The notes under the pieces were generated by a model. The model saw nothing but the letters and a program-made list of their open reading frames with translations, made no database searches and was not told where the DNA came from. Position numbers and translations under genes: made by a program. A stretch of 64,000 bases of DNA from Cinnamomum chago (Eukaryota; Streptophyta; Magnoliopsida; Laurales; Lauraceae): contig CP142457.1 of NCBI GenBank assembly GCA_038049695.1, positions 24,938,501 to 25,002,500 on the forward strand, written 5' to 3'. Below are positions 46,866 through 57,984 of this stretch, in pieces (positions within the stretch are counted from its first letter, which is position 1; each line of letters opens with the position of its first letter).

Positions 46866-48915
46866 ATTCTAAGATAAGTAGGGTGATGATGATCATATGT
46901 ATGCACACAATAAACATCCATATCTGAGTAACAAGAACCACACTGATTGGTAGCCATCAAAGGGGATTGTTTAATGAAACAAGTCAATGGTTAGAATGCA
47001 ACAGCAACAAGCACAATTAAATCCAAAAATCGGTAATCATTTTGAGTGAATATTATTTGGGGTCAATACAAAATTCCAAATTACATTAAACTATCAAATT
47101 ACATTAGATCTAGCCAACAATTGTAACTACTTCCAGCAATAACTGAACTTGATGGGAAATGAAATCTTTATAATGGATTGACAAAAGCAGTCGAAAAAAG
47201 CTTTTGACAAGTGGGAAACTAAAGGGATTTAAGCATCAAACTTAATGCAGAACTCGATGCAACCACACTGTACAAGTGATGTCCATAGCTCATGTTTTAA
47301 TAACAATCTTAAACTTTGAGACTTTCAACCATTGATAAGCATGCATCTAATGATCTTGGCCATACAAGTTAAGGAAGATTGGAAAAAATTAACAACAAAC
47401 AAATAAAGAGAGTGAGAAAATAAAAATTAAGCAAATCTAAAGGTTATTCTCCAGATGTTACTGAAAAAAGTTACTAAAATTAAATATTCCATTTTTGCAA
47501 AAAAAGTATTTCAATGCTATCAGGGTAATTCCATCATATCTCACCTAGGCTGATATGTTCGATTTATCATTTAATATTTTTATTTAAGGAAGAAACTGTA
47601 AGGACATTCAATGATCGAAAAAAGACTTGCAATTGGTCTATGCTACCCACTGGGCCTTTTAGATAAGAGTGATATTAATTACAAAAATCATATTGGGGGG
47701 GATGTTGTCTCTAATAATATGGTCTAAAGTAACAATAATCTTCATATCTTCAATGACTTTTGGTTTCTTCTCATTATAGAAAAATAAATGGAAACTCATT
47801 TCACATCAAATCCTCAACCCATGAGGGAGAATCCATAAAGATACTCGCTGAGGCATTTTTACAAACAATTGGTGACTAATAGGGAACCATCAAAGTAGTT
47901 GTGGCAGAACTACCATCAAAGCAAACGCCCATTAAAAGAAACTCATTAAAACTCTCATTTGGTAGATGTGATCATGTGGTAGAGCCAACCATTTTGGGGT
48001 GAGACCAAGTCACCAAACTTATGAAACAATGGATTTAATTCACCATGATCATCGTCATCTTATTCTTACCCATTCAATCCGGGGTCAGCAAAATGCAAAA
48101 TGCAAATTGCAAACATGTTGCTGTACTAATTGGAAACTATGAATTTTGGTATTAGGAAAAAACATTTAATGTGCTCAAATGCTCAAATGTACTTCTATAA
48201 AATATGCAAATTGTAAGCACAAAAAATTATAATCTGACTAACAGGTTAGAATTTCCAAGGTCCCTGCACAGTACCATCAAAGGTTAAATAAGAAAACATC
48301 CTGCAAATATTCTCTACTATGCGTGAAATATAGTTTTTTTTTTACTAAAAAGAGACAAAAAGAGATACCTCTGAAAGAGCTGAGAGGTGTGATTACCATC
48401 CATGGAATCGTTAGTGGAGATTGATGGTGTATTCTCCTGCAACAACTTCTTCAGTCCTTCCCTTGGTCACTTTCTCCACAGTTTCGAAGCTTTGACTCTT
48501 TGGTGGGAAAACGGAGTGGTAGAGAGCCATATTTCGTAAAAGTTGCAGGAAGGGAAAAAATGATGCAATGGCAGAGAGTAGGGAAGAAGGAAGAAGAGAA
48601 GCATTGACAGAGAGTGGGGAAGAAGGAAAAAGGAAGAAGAGAAGCATTGGCAGAGAGTGGGGAAGAAGGAAGAATGGAGAATCAAAGGACAAGGGTGACG
48701 AAATCATCCGGATGGAAGAGAGGCAAAAGGCAAATGAGATTGTCATTGTGATGGAAAACGCTGTGGACTTTAGGTATAGAAAACGATATCGTCCGCATTA
48801 TGTGGGGGCATAATTGTCCAAAAAATTTGTACGAACCACAATATGGAGGTTTTAATGTATTAGTAACCTAATCTGGCTAATCCAGGTCTAACAACACTTT
48901 TTTGGTAAAAATCCC
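46866..48915 (-). repeat. Right terminal inverted repeat of the giant MULE
   Basis: Mirror copy of 32,102-34,153. The palindrome appears as AACGATATCGTC at 48,782-48,793. The inner edge (46,866) lies only 6 bp from the CACTA end at 46,859. The outer edge is followed by the 9-bp duplication. Confidence 0.9.
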
Positions 48916-49305
48916 AAAATTAATTTGATTTGACGAATTTTGAAAATCTCTGTGTTTGGATCAGATTTGGAAACTTTCTAAAACAAGAATTCATCCACAA
49001 ATAGAAAGTGTTAAAATAGAAACTAGTTCTCTCCTCCACATGGCCCAAGCGGAATAGACTTCTTAGACTTTTAGACTTTCCAAAACTTTGGGATTCCTCA
49101 AACTCTTTGGGTATCTCCAAAACGCTTTTGGTAATTTTCAAACTCTTTGATTAGGAGTCCAACTTTACTTTACTTCTCCGTCTCGGACATTGCCAGAATT
49201 TACAAATTTAAAAATTACATGAATTTCTATACCTTGACTATGAGACTTACATGGTAATCTAATAATGCAAATAAAAGGGCTATAGGGACAATTCATCATG
49301 CCTTG
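48916..49305 (-). mobile_element. Partial second Copia copy: leader continued
   Basis: Downstream of the giant element the Copia leader resumes (AAAATTAATTTGATTTGACG) and follows 54,240-54,625 closely. At about 49,305 it switches abruptly to the end of the Copia LTR. The switch is therefore a deletion junction between leader and LTR sequences. Confidence 0.75.
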
Positions 49306-49484
49306 GTTATATGCTAATGGGACCCGATTCATCTCATGAACAATTATGTCATATGTATTGGTTATGTGCATTAAGTAATAAAACACTATTCATCTCATGA
49401 AAAGAAAGCATGGTTTTATTGATAAATAAATAAATTAATAAATTTATTACATTATCTGATGGATTGAGTCCATACAATCTAACA
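49306..49484 (-). repeat. Remnant (about 180 bp) of the Copia 3' LTR
   Basis: It matches 56,650-56,828 of the full LTR and ends ...CAATCTAACA, directly next to the polypurine-like sequence (minus strand GCCCAAGTGAGAGAT, 49,485-49,499). The remaining ~1.5 kb of this LTR is missing and replaced by leader sequence. Confidence 0.8.
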
Positions 49485-49565
49485 ATCTCTCACTTGGGCT
49501 CAATGTCAGTCAGGGTTGCATCTCATGCCCATCCCGTCTATATGTTGCTTAAAGACTTTGGTAGT

Positions 49566-51335
49566 CTAAGGCTTAGTAAAGGGATCTGCCAGATTGTCCG
49601 CAGAGGCTATCTTGGTAATAGCAATATCACCTCTCTGCCCAATCTCTCTGACCAAATGATACTTCATCTGTACATACTTTTGTCTTTTATGGCTCCTGGG
49701 TTCCTTAGACTGAGCGACTGCCCCGCTGCTATCACGGTAAACTGTGAGTGGCTGTCGTGCCATAGGTACCACCCCAAGTTTCATAAGGAATCTCTTGAGC
49801 CATACTGCTTCCTTAGCTGCTTCACAAGCTGCTACATATTCAACCTCCGAGGTGGAATTAGCGGTACATTTCAGTTTAATACTCATCCAGCTGATAGCTC
49901 CGCCACCAAGCATAGACACATAACCAAAGGTGGATTTCTTGGAATCCTTATCTGACATGAAGTCAGAATCTGTGTATCCGATTGGAATTAACTCATCACT
50001 GCCATAAATTAACATGTAATCTCTAGTCCTTCTCAAGTATTTGAGAATACACTTTACAACAGTCCAATGTTCAAGTCCTGGATTAAACTGATATCTGCTG
50101 ACTAGGCCCACTGCATGATAGATATCTAGTCTAGTACATAGCATAGCACACATGAGGCTACCAACAGCCGAAGCGTATGATATTGACCTCATCTACTCCT
50201 TTTCCTCAGGTGTCTTAGGACACTGGTCCTTGGAAAGGTGCACTCCATGCCTGAAAGGTGTAATGCCCTTCTTGGAGTCTTACATAGCAAACCGTATGAG
50301 TATTTTATCTATGTATGCAGCTTGGGATAAGCTAATCATCCTATTTTTTCAGTCTCGATGGAGTTTGATCCCTAAGATGTAGCTAGCTTCTCCAAAGTCC
50401 TTCATATCAAAAGTCTTGGCCAACTAAATTTTCATTGTTAACAACATTCCTATGTTTTTCCCGAGGAGAAGGATGTCATTGACATATAAAACCAGAAAAA
50501 CTACCCTGTCACCTTCACTTTTTATGTACACACAAGACTCATCCTGATTTTGATAAAAACCAAATGACTTGATTGCCTGGTCAAAACAGATGTTCCAGCT
50601 TCGAGATGCCTGCTTCAGTCCCTAAATGGAATTATGCAGCTTGCAAACCTTTTGTTCTTGGTTTTTAGTTACAAAACCGTCTGGCTGCACCATATAGATG
50701 TCTTCCTCAAGATGGTCATTGAGAAACGCCGTCTTGACATCCATTTGGCAAATCTCGTAATTGAGATGAGACGCAATGGATAAGAGTTTCCGGATGGACT
50801 TGAGCATGGCTACCGGCGAGAAGGTTTCGTCATAATCAATACCCTCTTTCTGAGTATACCCTTTCGTAACAAGCCTGGTCTTAAATGTCTCCACTCTTCC
50901 ATCTGGTCCTTCTTTTCTCTTGTAGACCCACTTGTACCCAATAGGTTTAATATTGGAAGGCAAGTCCATAAGTGTCCAGACTTGATTAGAGTACATAGAC
51001 TCCATCTCTGCTTTCATAGCGTCATGCCAACGTCCCGAATCTATGTCATTGATCGCTTCATCATAGTTACAGGGATCTTGTTCCGGTTCTTCTGGGACTG
51101 CCTCGTAAGACTCTCCCAAGAACGAAAACCTGTCAGGGGGTCTGACAATCCTCCCATAATGACGAGGCACTAGTGTAACTACTGGGTCTGGTAAGGGCGG
51201 TTCTTCCTCAAGTTCAGTCATACTTGGATTTGGAATTGATTGCTCTTGAATCTCTTCCAAGATCACATTTTCTAAAGATTTCCGGTCAATCATATAATCT
51301 TCCTCCAGAAAAACCGCATTGGTGATGACTAGCAC
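49566..51335 (-). pseudogene. Copia reverse transcriptase and RNase H
   Basis: The frame opens with a variable linker (LEEEPPLPDPVVTLVPRHYG) and runs into RT motifs: WTLMDLPSNIKPIGYKWVYK, KEGIDYDETFSPVAMLKSIR, and QMDVKTAFLNDHLEEDIYMV with the first catalytic Asp. After a stop near 50,622 the frame carries KQASRSWN and LYVNDILLLG (about 50,475), the Y-V-D-D box with its first Asp replaced by Asn. After a further stop at 50,192 comes VGSLMCAMLCTRLDI and the RNase H with TDSDFMSDKDSKKSTFGYV, TSEVEYVAACEAAKEAVWLK and NLADPFTKP. The catalytic change and stops mean it cannot function. Confidence 0.9.
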
Positions 51336-51589
51336 TTTCTGCTCTCTGGGATTATAGAATAACCAACATTTAGTTCTTTTAGGATATCATATAAACGTGC
51401 AGACTTCCGACTTCGATTCCAACTTATCCGTCTTAACTTTCATCACATGTGCCGAACAGCTCCAAATATGTAAATGTTATAGACTAGGCTTTTGCTCAGA
51501 CAACAACTCCAGGGGAGTCTTAGGTACAGACTTAGATGGTACGAGGTTTAGTATGTACATCCCAGTATCCAAGGCGTATCCTTAAAAGG

Positions 51590-52580
51590 ATATAGGTAAT
51601 CTTGAGAAACTCAGCATAGACATGATCATATCTAAAAGAGCCCGGTTCCTTCTTTCAGCTACTCTATTCTATTGAGGCATTCTAGGAGCAGGCAACGGGG
51701 ATAGAATCCCATTTTCTGATAAGTATCCCATAAAATTAGCAGAGAGATATTCCCCTCCTCGATCTGATCGAAGAGTCTTGATATTCTTACCTAATTGCTT
51801 TTCCACTTCCGCTCAGAACTCTTTGAACTTTTCAAAGGCCTCAGACTTGTGGTGCATAAGGTATATGTATCCATATCTTGAGTAATCATCTGTGAAAGTG
51901 ATGAAGTACTCATATCCTCCTCTGGCTCTGACATTTATGGGTCCACATACATCAGTATGCTCTAATTCCAATAAATCTTTAGCCTTATTACCCTTGGATG
52001 AAAATGGTCTTTTGGTCATTTTACCTTCCAGACAGGACTCGTAAACAGGCATTGGTTTTGCCACCAATGAATGCAAGATACCATCTTTCACTAGCCTGTC
52101 AATCCTATTTAGGTTTATATGATCTAGCCTCAAGTGCCAAAGTTTTGTTCGATTAGATGAATGCAACTTCCTCTTTAATGATGGTCTATTAATTGTTTCA
52201 ATATCATGTTTCTCATATATCGTGAGAGTCAACAAATAAAGCCCATTGGTTAGCTTACTAGAACATATAAAAGTACTGTTTCTCTTTAACAACTTCAGTA
52301 CCAAAAGTAATAGAATAACTTTTATTCATCAAACTAGAAACTGAAATTAAATTCCGTCGTAAAGACAGTACATATAATGTGTCCGACAAAAATAATTTAT
52401 TATTTGAAAAATATAAAGTAATAACTCTCACTGAAACAGCTTCCGCCTTATCATCAGATCCAAGGTTGACAATGATTTCTCCATCACTAAGCCTCCTGGT
52501 TTCCCTGAACCCCTGCAATGTATTACATATGTGATTAGTTGCACCGAATTCAACACACTAGGATTTTGAAGTACCGGTTG
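51590..52580 (-). pseudogene. Copia protease and integrase
   Basis: The protease active-site region reads VEFGATNHICNTLQG, where D-S-G-A-T-N-H is expected. The integrase zinc motif is LWHLRLDHINLNR with YESCLEGK, so the usual first Cys is Tyr. The catalytic core has HTDVCGPINV with the first Asp, FTDDYSRYGYIYLM with the second, then LRSDRGGEYLS and VAERRNRALLDM with the Glu. Stop codons lie near 51,820 and 51,675. It would cut the polyprotein and join element cDNA to host DNA. Confidence 0.85.
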
Positions 52581-52639
52581 CAAAACTAACTTCAGAAATA
52601 AGTGACTTAATCATACATGAGGTCTTCTTCTTAGACAGA

Positions 52640-53455
52640 TAATCTGGACAATTCCTTTTTCAATGTCCTGTCATACCACAATGGAAACCCTTTCCTTTTA
52701 TCCCAAAACCCTTAGCCTTAGCCACACCACCATTAGGACCATTCTCCACCTTAGGACCATTCGGAAGTGATTTCTTCTTGCCTTTTCACCATTTGCCTTT
52801 CGGCTTGGACTTGGCAATTGACTTTTCTATCATCAGTGCAGTTGGCTTCTTCTTCATAATCCCTTCAGTCACAACCAGCTGACTAGACAGCTCAATTATA
52901 GTCAGATTCATCTTATTCATATTATAAATGACCTTGAAATTGTTGAATGACTCTGGCAGTCACTCAAGGATTATTTCAATCTGCGATTCTGCATCAATCG
53001 CAGCCCCCAATACATCTAACTCATTCAATGAGTCCATCATTTTTAACATGTGGTCCTGTACTAGTGTGCCTTCAGTCATCTTGGTGCTTATAAGCACCCT
53101 CATAACAGCCTACCTAGTGGGCCTGCTATGTTCCGCAAACATCTCATTTAAGTTTGATATAATATCATATGCAGTCTTATAGGATTGATGTTGGTGTTGC
53201 AAAACACTAAACATGGATGCCTGAATGTAGCATCTGGCCATCTCATCGTCTTTGGCCCATTTGGTGTAAAGTTCATTTTCTTCCTATGATGCATCCGGCC
53301 CTAGCTCATCAAGGGGGCGGTTTGGTAAGTACATATTTATATCCTGAAGTTGTCAGGACAATATTCAGTTTCCGTTTCCAATCAACATAGTTGGATCCCA
53401 CTAACTTATTCTGGTTGAGGATGGTCGGAAGAGGATTGAAAGTATTCGAATTTAT
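52640..53455 (-). pseudogene. Copia gag
   Basis: It reads SNTFNPLPTILNQNKLVGSN, then YVDWKRKLNIVL and the UBN2-type gag core (EMARCYIQASMFSVLQHQ...KTAYDIISNLNEMFAEHSRP). A basic linker with KGKKKSLPNGPK and the zinc knuckle FHCGMTGH-stop-KRNCP follow, in which the usual first Cys and the Trp codon are degraded. The start codon is ATA at 53,455 where the partial copy has ATG. Stops lie near 53,290, 53,105 and 52,945. Gag would form the virus-like particle that packages element RNA. Confidence 0.8.
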
Positions 53456-55121
53456 GCTTTAAAAAACTGTAGCACATAACCATACATTCAATTAAAGAAT
53501 ATAGATGACATTAGGGTTTAGTATTCTACCAAATTTATGTGGGAATCCTCATAACCACTAAATTCAGAATACATCGGAATCCCAATCCCTTGCGGCATGC
53601 CTCCTTGGGTAGTGCGAATACCACATAGATTGGTGCGGATCAAAGTTGGACAAAATTAAGATTAAGACTAACTATCCATGATCCCCATCATTCATTATCA
53701 TCTAGGTATCTCATACCAAATAATGTATGACTCCCGATTAACTTCAGTTTCTAAAATACATAGGCAAATCCTTGGGGATAGTACATCATTATTTTAGTTA
53801 AGTGTGACCCACCAACTAGCATTGCATGACAACCGTTGCGGACAGCTCCTCCTTGGGGAGTGGGCCCCCGCCCCCGTCTCACCAACACTATCCATTAGGA
53901 GATCTATATCTAGTAATCAGACAAATAAAAGCCCTCCGTGGGGAACGACTATTCTCAAGATGGCGCGAGGCTAATACTTTCCTTACAATAGACCTATGGT
54001 GGAAAACCATTGGGATTTCTCAATATAAATACCCCGCTCCCATTTAATATTTCAGAATTGAAGATTTCCTTATAGGTATATGGGCCCACATATATAGATA
54101 TCAAATCATCTCATGATATGACCAATGATTGGTTCCAAGTCAAGTTATTTTAAGGAAAGTCCTGTTTCTAAGACTAGTGTTACCAATAGGTCCATCTCAT
54201 GGGTCCACCAACACTAATTAGAACTCTTTCTAAAAATTAATTTGAATTGACCTATTTTGGAAATTGCTATGTTTGGATCAGATTTGGAAACTTTCTAAAA
54301 CAAGAATTAATCCACAAATAGAAAGTGCAAAAATAGAAACTAGTCATCTCCTCCACATGGCCCAAGCGGAATAGACTTCTTGGACTTCTAGACTTTCTAA
54401 AACTTTGGGATTCCTCAAACTCTTTGGGCATCTCCAAAATGCTTTTGACAATCTTCAAACTCTTTGATTAGGAGTCCAACTTTACTTTCTTCCTCCGTCC
54501 CGGACATCGCCAGAATTTACAAATTTGAAAATTACATAAATTCCTATGCCTCGACTATGAGACTTACATGGTAATCTAATAATGCAAATAAAAGCGCTAT
54601 AGGGAAAATTCATCATGCTTTGCCCTTTCACGAGAAGCTAAGGAAAACATGATGCCATTTACACTTAGCCTTAAATAAACCAATAACTATAAAAAGAAAG
54701 TAAAAGTCTTGTGGGCCATATGGTGAGGACATGAACCTGCACAGTTAGTATCACATACACAATAAGGACTAGGGTTAGGAAGCCACCATCCATCATCTCA
54801 TGATGAACAAACCCGAATAGCCGCACAAAAAAAAAAAAAAAAAAAACCTGCCTATAGTAGGGGCCGGGGCCGTCAGTAAAAGTCGTGGCCGCCAGTAAAG
54901 GCGTATTGTGGTCGCCAGTAAAACTCCAGAACCCAACTCGGGGTTTTTGCAGAAAACCGCGATTTTGCTCGAACTTGTCCCTTCTTGTGCATTCAGAAAA
55001 CATAATAAATGCAGAAAAATACCAGAACTGATCCTTACATAGCCCTAGGTCTATCCTCTTCACATCTCATGCAAATATTAGATCTAGACAAATGATCTAA
55101 CATGATTAAAGATAAGGTATG

Positions 55122-55133
55122 GCTCTGATACCA
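55122..55133 (-). other. Copia primer-binding site (initiator Met tRNA)
   Basis: Just after the 5' LTR end on the minus strand is TGGTATCAGAGC, the complement of the 3' end of initiator methionine tRNA used by most plant Copia elements. Confidence 0.9.
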
Positions 55134-55135
55134 AT

Positions 55136-56828
55136 TGTTGGAAGTAGGTGGGCCTCGTAGATAAGTTTTCAAAACGTATTGACCTACTTGACTTAGGGAT
55201 CAAGTACCCATAAGGCCATAAAACCCAATCCAGGATCCAAGAACCTCAAACTCATAATCAAGATCAGTAAAATGCTATCTCTAAGATATCAAATAGCATC
55301 ACCATGCAACCAAAATAAATCCACAACATACAAGAAAGTAGATTATACCTTTGGAGCTCGGTAGTGCTCTAATGGAGAAGAAGACAAATTACTTGAACAA
55401 GAACTCTTCTTGTAGCGAATTAGGATCTCCAATACCTTATTGTCTTCCACGCTATGACCCATTTTCAAGTCTCTTTTCTCAAAAAGAATGGTGGAATCTT
55501 CAAGAGAAAATCAACTAGAAGTTCTAAGGAAACTAGAAGAAGAAGAGAAAGGAGGGAGTGCAACTCTTGCACTATTGGGCGTGAATTCCAAGGTAGGTAT
55601 CCAATGGGTTTGGTTCCCCTATTTATAGCCCTATGGAACCTCCTCTTTCTAATTAAAATAGAAGTCCTACTTCCATTAAGAATTAGTAACTTTTTCCTTT
55701 TCAATTATTACAGAAGTCTTACTTCCACAACAATTAGTAACCTACTATTACCACTATTAAAAGTCTCACTTCAAATAGAAATAGTAACTTTCTAATTCAT
55801 TTCCTTTTGAGTTCAAGTAGAATTAGTAATGATCCAATCTTGGGCTAGCGTGGGGACCACTAGGGATTCAATAGAAAGCTGGCTCCAATTGAAACACCGC
55901 GACCCCACATCTCATGTGCATCCGGGCCCACAATTAATTGCAAATAACACCACTATATAAATGCAATTGCATTCTAGTCTTAGGAATATATTACAAAGAA
56001 GACCCTAAACTTTCCAATTACCACAAGTAGGCTCATCTATCAATATCCATTGATCAATTAGATTAAACCCGTCTCACTAATTTAGATCAACATCTTATTA
56101 TCCTTAAGCCCCAATTAATCATAGTGATAATTTGTACCATCCAATTAACTCTTAATCAAGATGGGTGCGCACTTACTAATGACAAATCCATTAATTGGCA
56201 TAAGGGGATAATATAGATAGATTCAATCTTGACTATGGAATGTTCCCACAGTCCTACTACCACGTACCCAAGACACTGATGTGTTGACCTACTGTTGGCC
56301 TCACTCATTGGTGACTTAAAGCAAATGAATAGACATAAACTTGAGTTCATCAATGTCTCAGGATAGAGAGCCTATTGCTAGGGAATTATGAGAGCAAGCC
56401 TTAAAATCGAGACAGTGTTCCATAAGGTGCTTCTCATGGTCCTTCAATACATACAATGTACCGGCACCATGATCCAGAATCTTACATTCTGATGATCGAG
56501 ACAAATCACACCATCTCATAGTGATCAAATTGCTGCAACCTTATCAAATGATATGCTCAGTCTCATAACTGGTTGTGAAGATATTTAAGTATAAGATTTG
56601 TGACACAGGTCTCCCGTATATGGATCTCATCCATACACATATATCACATCTAATATACTAATGACTCCTGATTCATCTCATGAACTACTATGTCATAGGT
56701 ATTGGTTATGTGCATTAAGTAAAAAAATATCATTCATCTCATGAAAAGAAAGCATGATTTTATTGATAAATAAAGAAATTAATCAATTTATTACATCGTC
56801 TGATGGATTGAGTCTATACAATCTAACA
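55136..56828 (-). repeat. Full 5' LTR of the Copia element (1.69 kb)
   Basis: On the minus strand it begins TGTTAGATTGTATAG and ends CCACCTACTTCCAACA, next to the primer-binding site. Its start matches 49,306-49,484. A 5-bp target copy would be ATTGC at 56,829-56,833; the partner on the other side is lost in the truncated region near 31,254. Confidence 0.85.
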
Positions 56829-57069
56829 ATTGCAACTGTCATCCAAAATTATACTTACCTTCTCGTTTCAGACTCATTTAGAAATATGTCTATCTTGGTC
56901 ATATAAAACTGATTTACCCAAAGGACCCGGTTGAAGATTCTCCATCTATAATCCTTAGCAACTTTAAAGTTAGCACAACATTCATATCAAAATTCATAGA
57001 CCCCTTACATGAGGTTAAGAATAGCAACAAACGAAATTGTGGAGAAAAATCTCTAAGAACTTCATTTAT
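56829..57069. other. Unassigned flank right of the Copia
   Basis: No MULE transposase continuation (second catalytic region, SWIM finger) is recognised here, although the palindrome array that follows links this side to the MULE family. Confidence 0.35.
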
Positions 57070-57500
57070 GACTAGTTAGAACTCGAGTTTTGTGACTGAA
57101 ATTGTAACGATATCGTTACCACCATTTATAGTTTTTTTTATAATATGGGAACCCGCCGACCCCCCTTCGGTTGATCACTGGTTTACCAATGACCATTTAT
57201 AGTTCCCTCTATCATTTTGTTTTTCAACTAGTAATTAATGATCGACTTTGTATTGAGATGCATAAACAGTGATAAAGATATAACAATATCATTTCAAAAT
57301 CCTTTTTTCAAAGTTTCTTGAAAACATTATCGTTATGCTGGTTTTTAGATTCTTCTGCCCTTTTTTGTCTCCAACAACAAATTGGCAATAAGTTTTTCAT
57401 GACATGCATAAACTATGTGTAGTCTATGTCAGTAATTGACTCCCATAAAACAATCATACTATCATGCATAAACAATCATACTCTCAATCATACTGTCATG
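57070..57500 (-). repeat. Array D: degraded palindrome units, reverse orientation
   Basis: An exact AACGATATCGTT lies at 57,106-57,117. Further degraded units follow, with TTGAGATGCATAAACAGTGA (about 57,253), AACAATATCATT (57,287) and AACATTATCGTT. CATGCATAAACAATC boxes recur at about 57,460-57,510. Orientation is opposite to array A. Confidence 0.7.
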
Positions 57501-57679
57501 CATAAACAATCCGAGAAACCAGATGCAATTAACTCCATCTCTTTCATGAGCTCATGAGTCCATGACAAGACAAGAAATTCTGGCTTTAGGTTGCAAACAC
57601 CACAGAGACAGAACATAGGGTAAGACATTTTACTTCCAATCCATGTGTAAGAGTCAGAATCATTTCACTCAAATCTTGG

Positions 57680-57984
57680 GGGCTGTTTGGGGGCTTTACT
57701 GATGGAGTTGACTAAAGTAAAGATTATTTTGAAGAAAGAATAAAATATAAGTCGGTTATTATGGTATTTTGTTGTTAGTTGTTTATTATAGAATATTTTT
57801 GAATTTTTGTATTGATTGTGGAGTTTTTTATGTGTTTTAGTGGAGAAATAAGGTTACTTTTTGACTCTTTTTTTTTTTAATATGATGGGAAATTTAACAA
57901 GTTCGTGCTTTTGATGGGACTTTTTTGTGAGAAATGGGGGCTTTACCTTACTTGACTCTATTAGTAGAGTTGCCAAACAAGCCC
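57680..57984. mobile_element. ~305-bp MITE with ~45-bp TIRs
   Basis: The left end GGGCTGTTTGGGGGCTTTAC and the complement of the right end (GGGCTTGTTTGGCAACTCTA) stay matched over about 45 bp, including GGAGTTGACTAAAGTAAAG-like sequence. The core is AT-rich. No clear TSD was identified, so the superfamily is left open. Confidence 0.6.

Larger units (their letters stand above)
32102..48915. mobile_element. 16.8-kb Mutator-like element with ~2.05-kb terminal inverted repeats (Pack-MULE-like)
   Basis: The two ends are near-identical inverted copies: 32,102-34,153 and 46,866-48,915. They start GGGATTTTTACC and are flanked by a perfect 9-bp duplication AAAATTAAT (32,093-32,101 and 48,916-48,924), so the unit inserted as one piece into the Copia leader. 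The paralogous uninterrupted leader at 54,230-54,250 shows the pre-insertion sequence. A 9-bp TSD and long TIRs are diagnostic of Mutator-like elements. The inside carries no complete transposase. It holds a captured GH9 exon, palindrome arrays, a hairpin array, L1 3' ends, a CACTA 3' end and a diverged copy of the TIR. It is therefore non-autonomous, and high TIR similarity suggests recent movement. Confidence 0.85.
49485..55135 (-). mobile_element. Ty1/Copia retrotransposon, internal region
   Basis: On the minus strand the domains run from the primer-binding site (55,122-55,133) through a ~1.65-kb leader, gag, protease, integrase, reverse transcriptase and RNase H to the polypurine tract at 49,485. 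Integrase before reverse transcriptase defines Copia. Several stops and altered catalytic residues make it inactive. The leader has a poly-A-like run (54,826-54,846) and three short GGCCGCCAGTAAA-type repeats at 54,866-54,925. The lineage within Copia is not assigned. Confidence 0.9.

Noticed and set aside
32204-48813. Glu/Arg-rich frames of 81 codons conserved in both TIR arms
   Set aside because: They arise from a TTCTTCC low-complexity block and are conserved because the whole arms are near-identical; no domain or splice context supports a protein.
49464-49955. 163-codon plus-strand frame
   Set aside because: Antisense of the Copia RNase H and polypurine region, which is well supported on the minus strand.
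54671-55063. 130-codon minus-strand frame in the Copia leader
   Set aside because: It runs through the poly-A/T tract and the leader repeats upstream of gag; no recognised domain, and the leader is normally untranslated.
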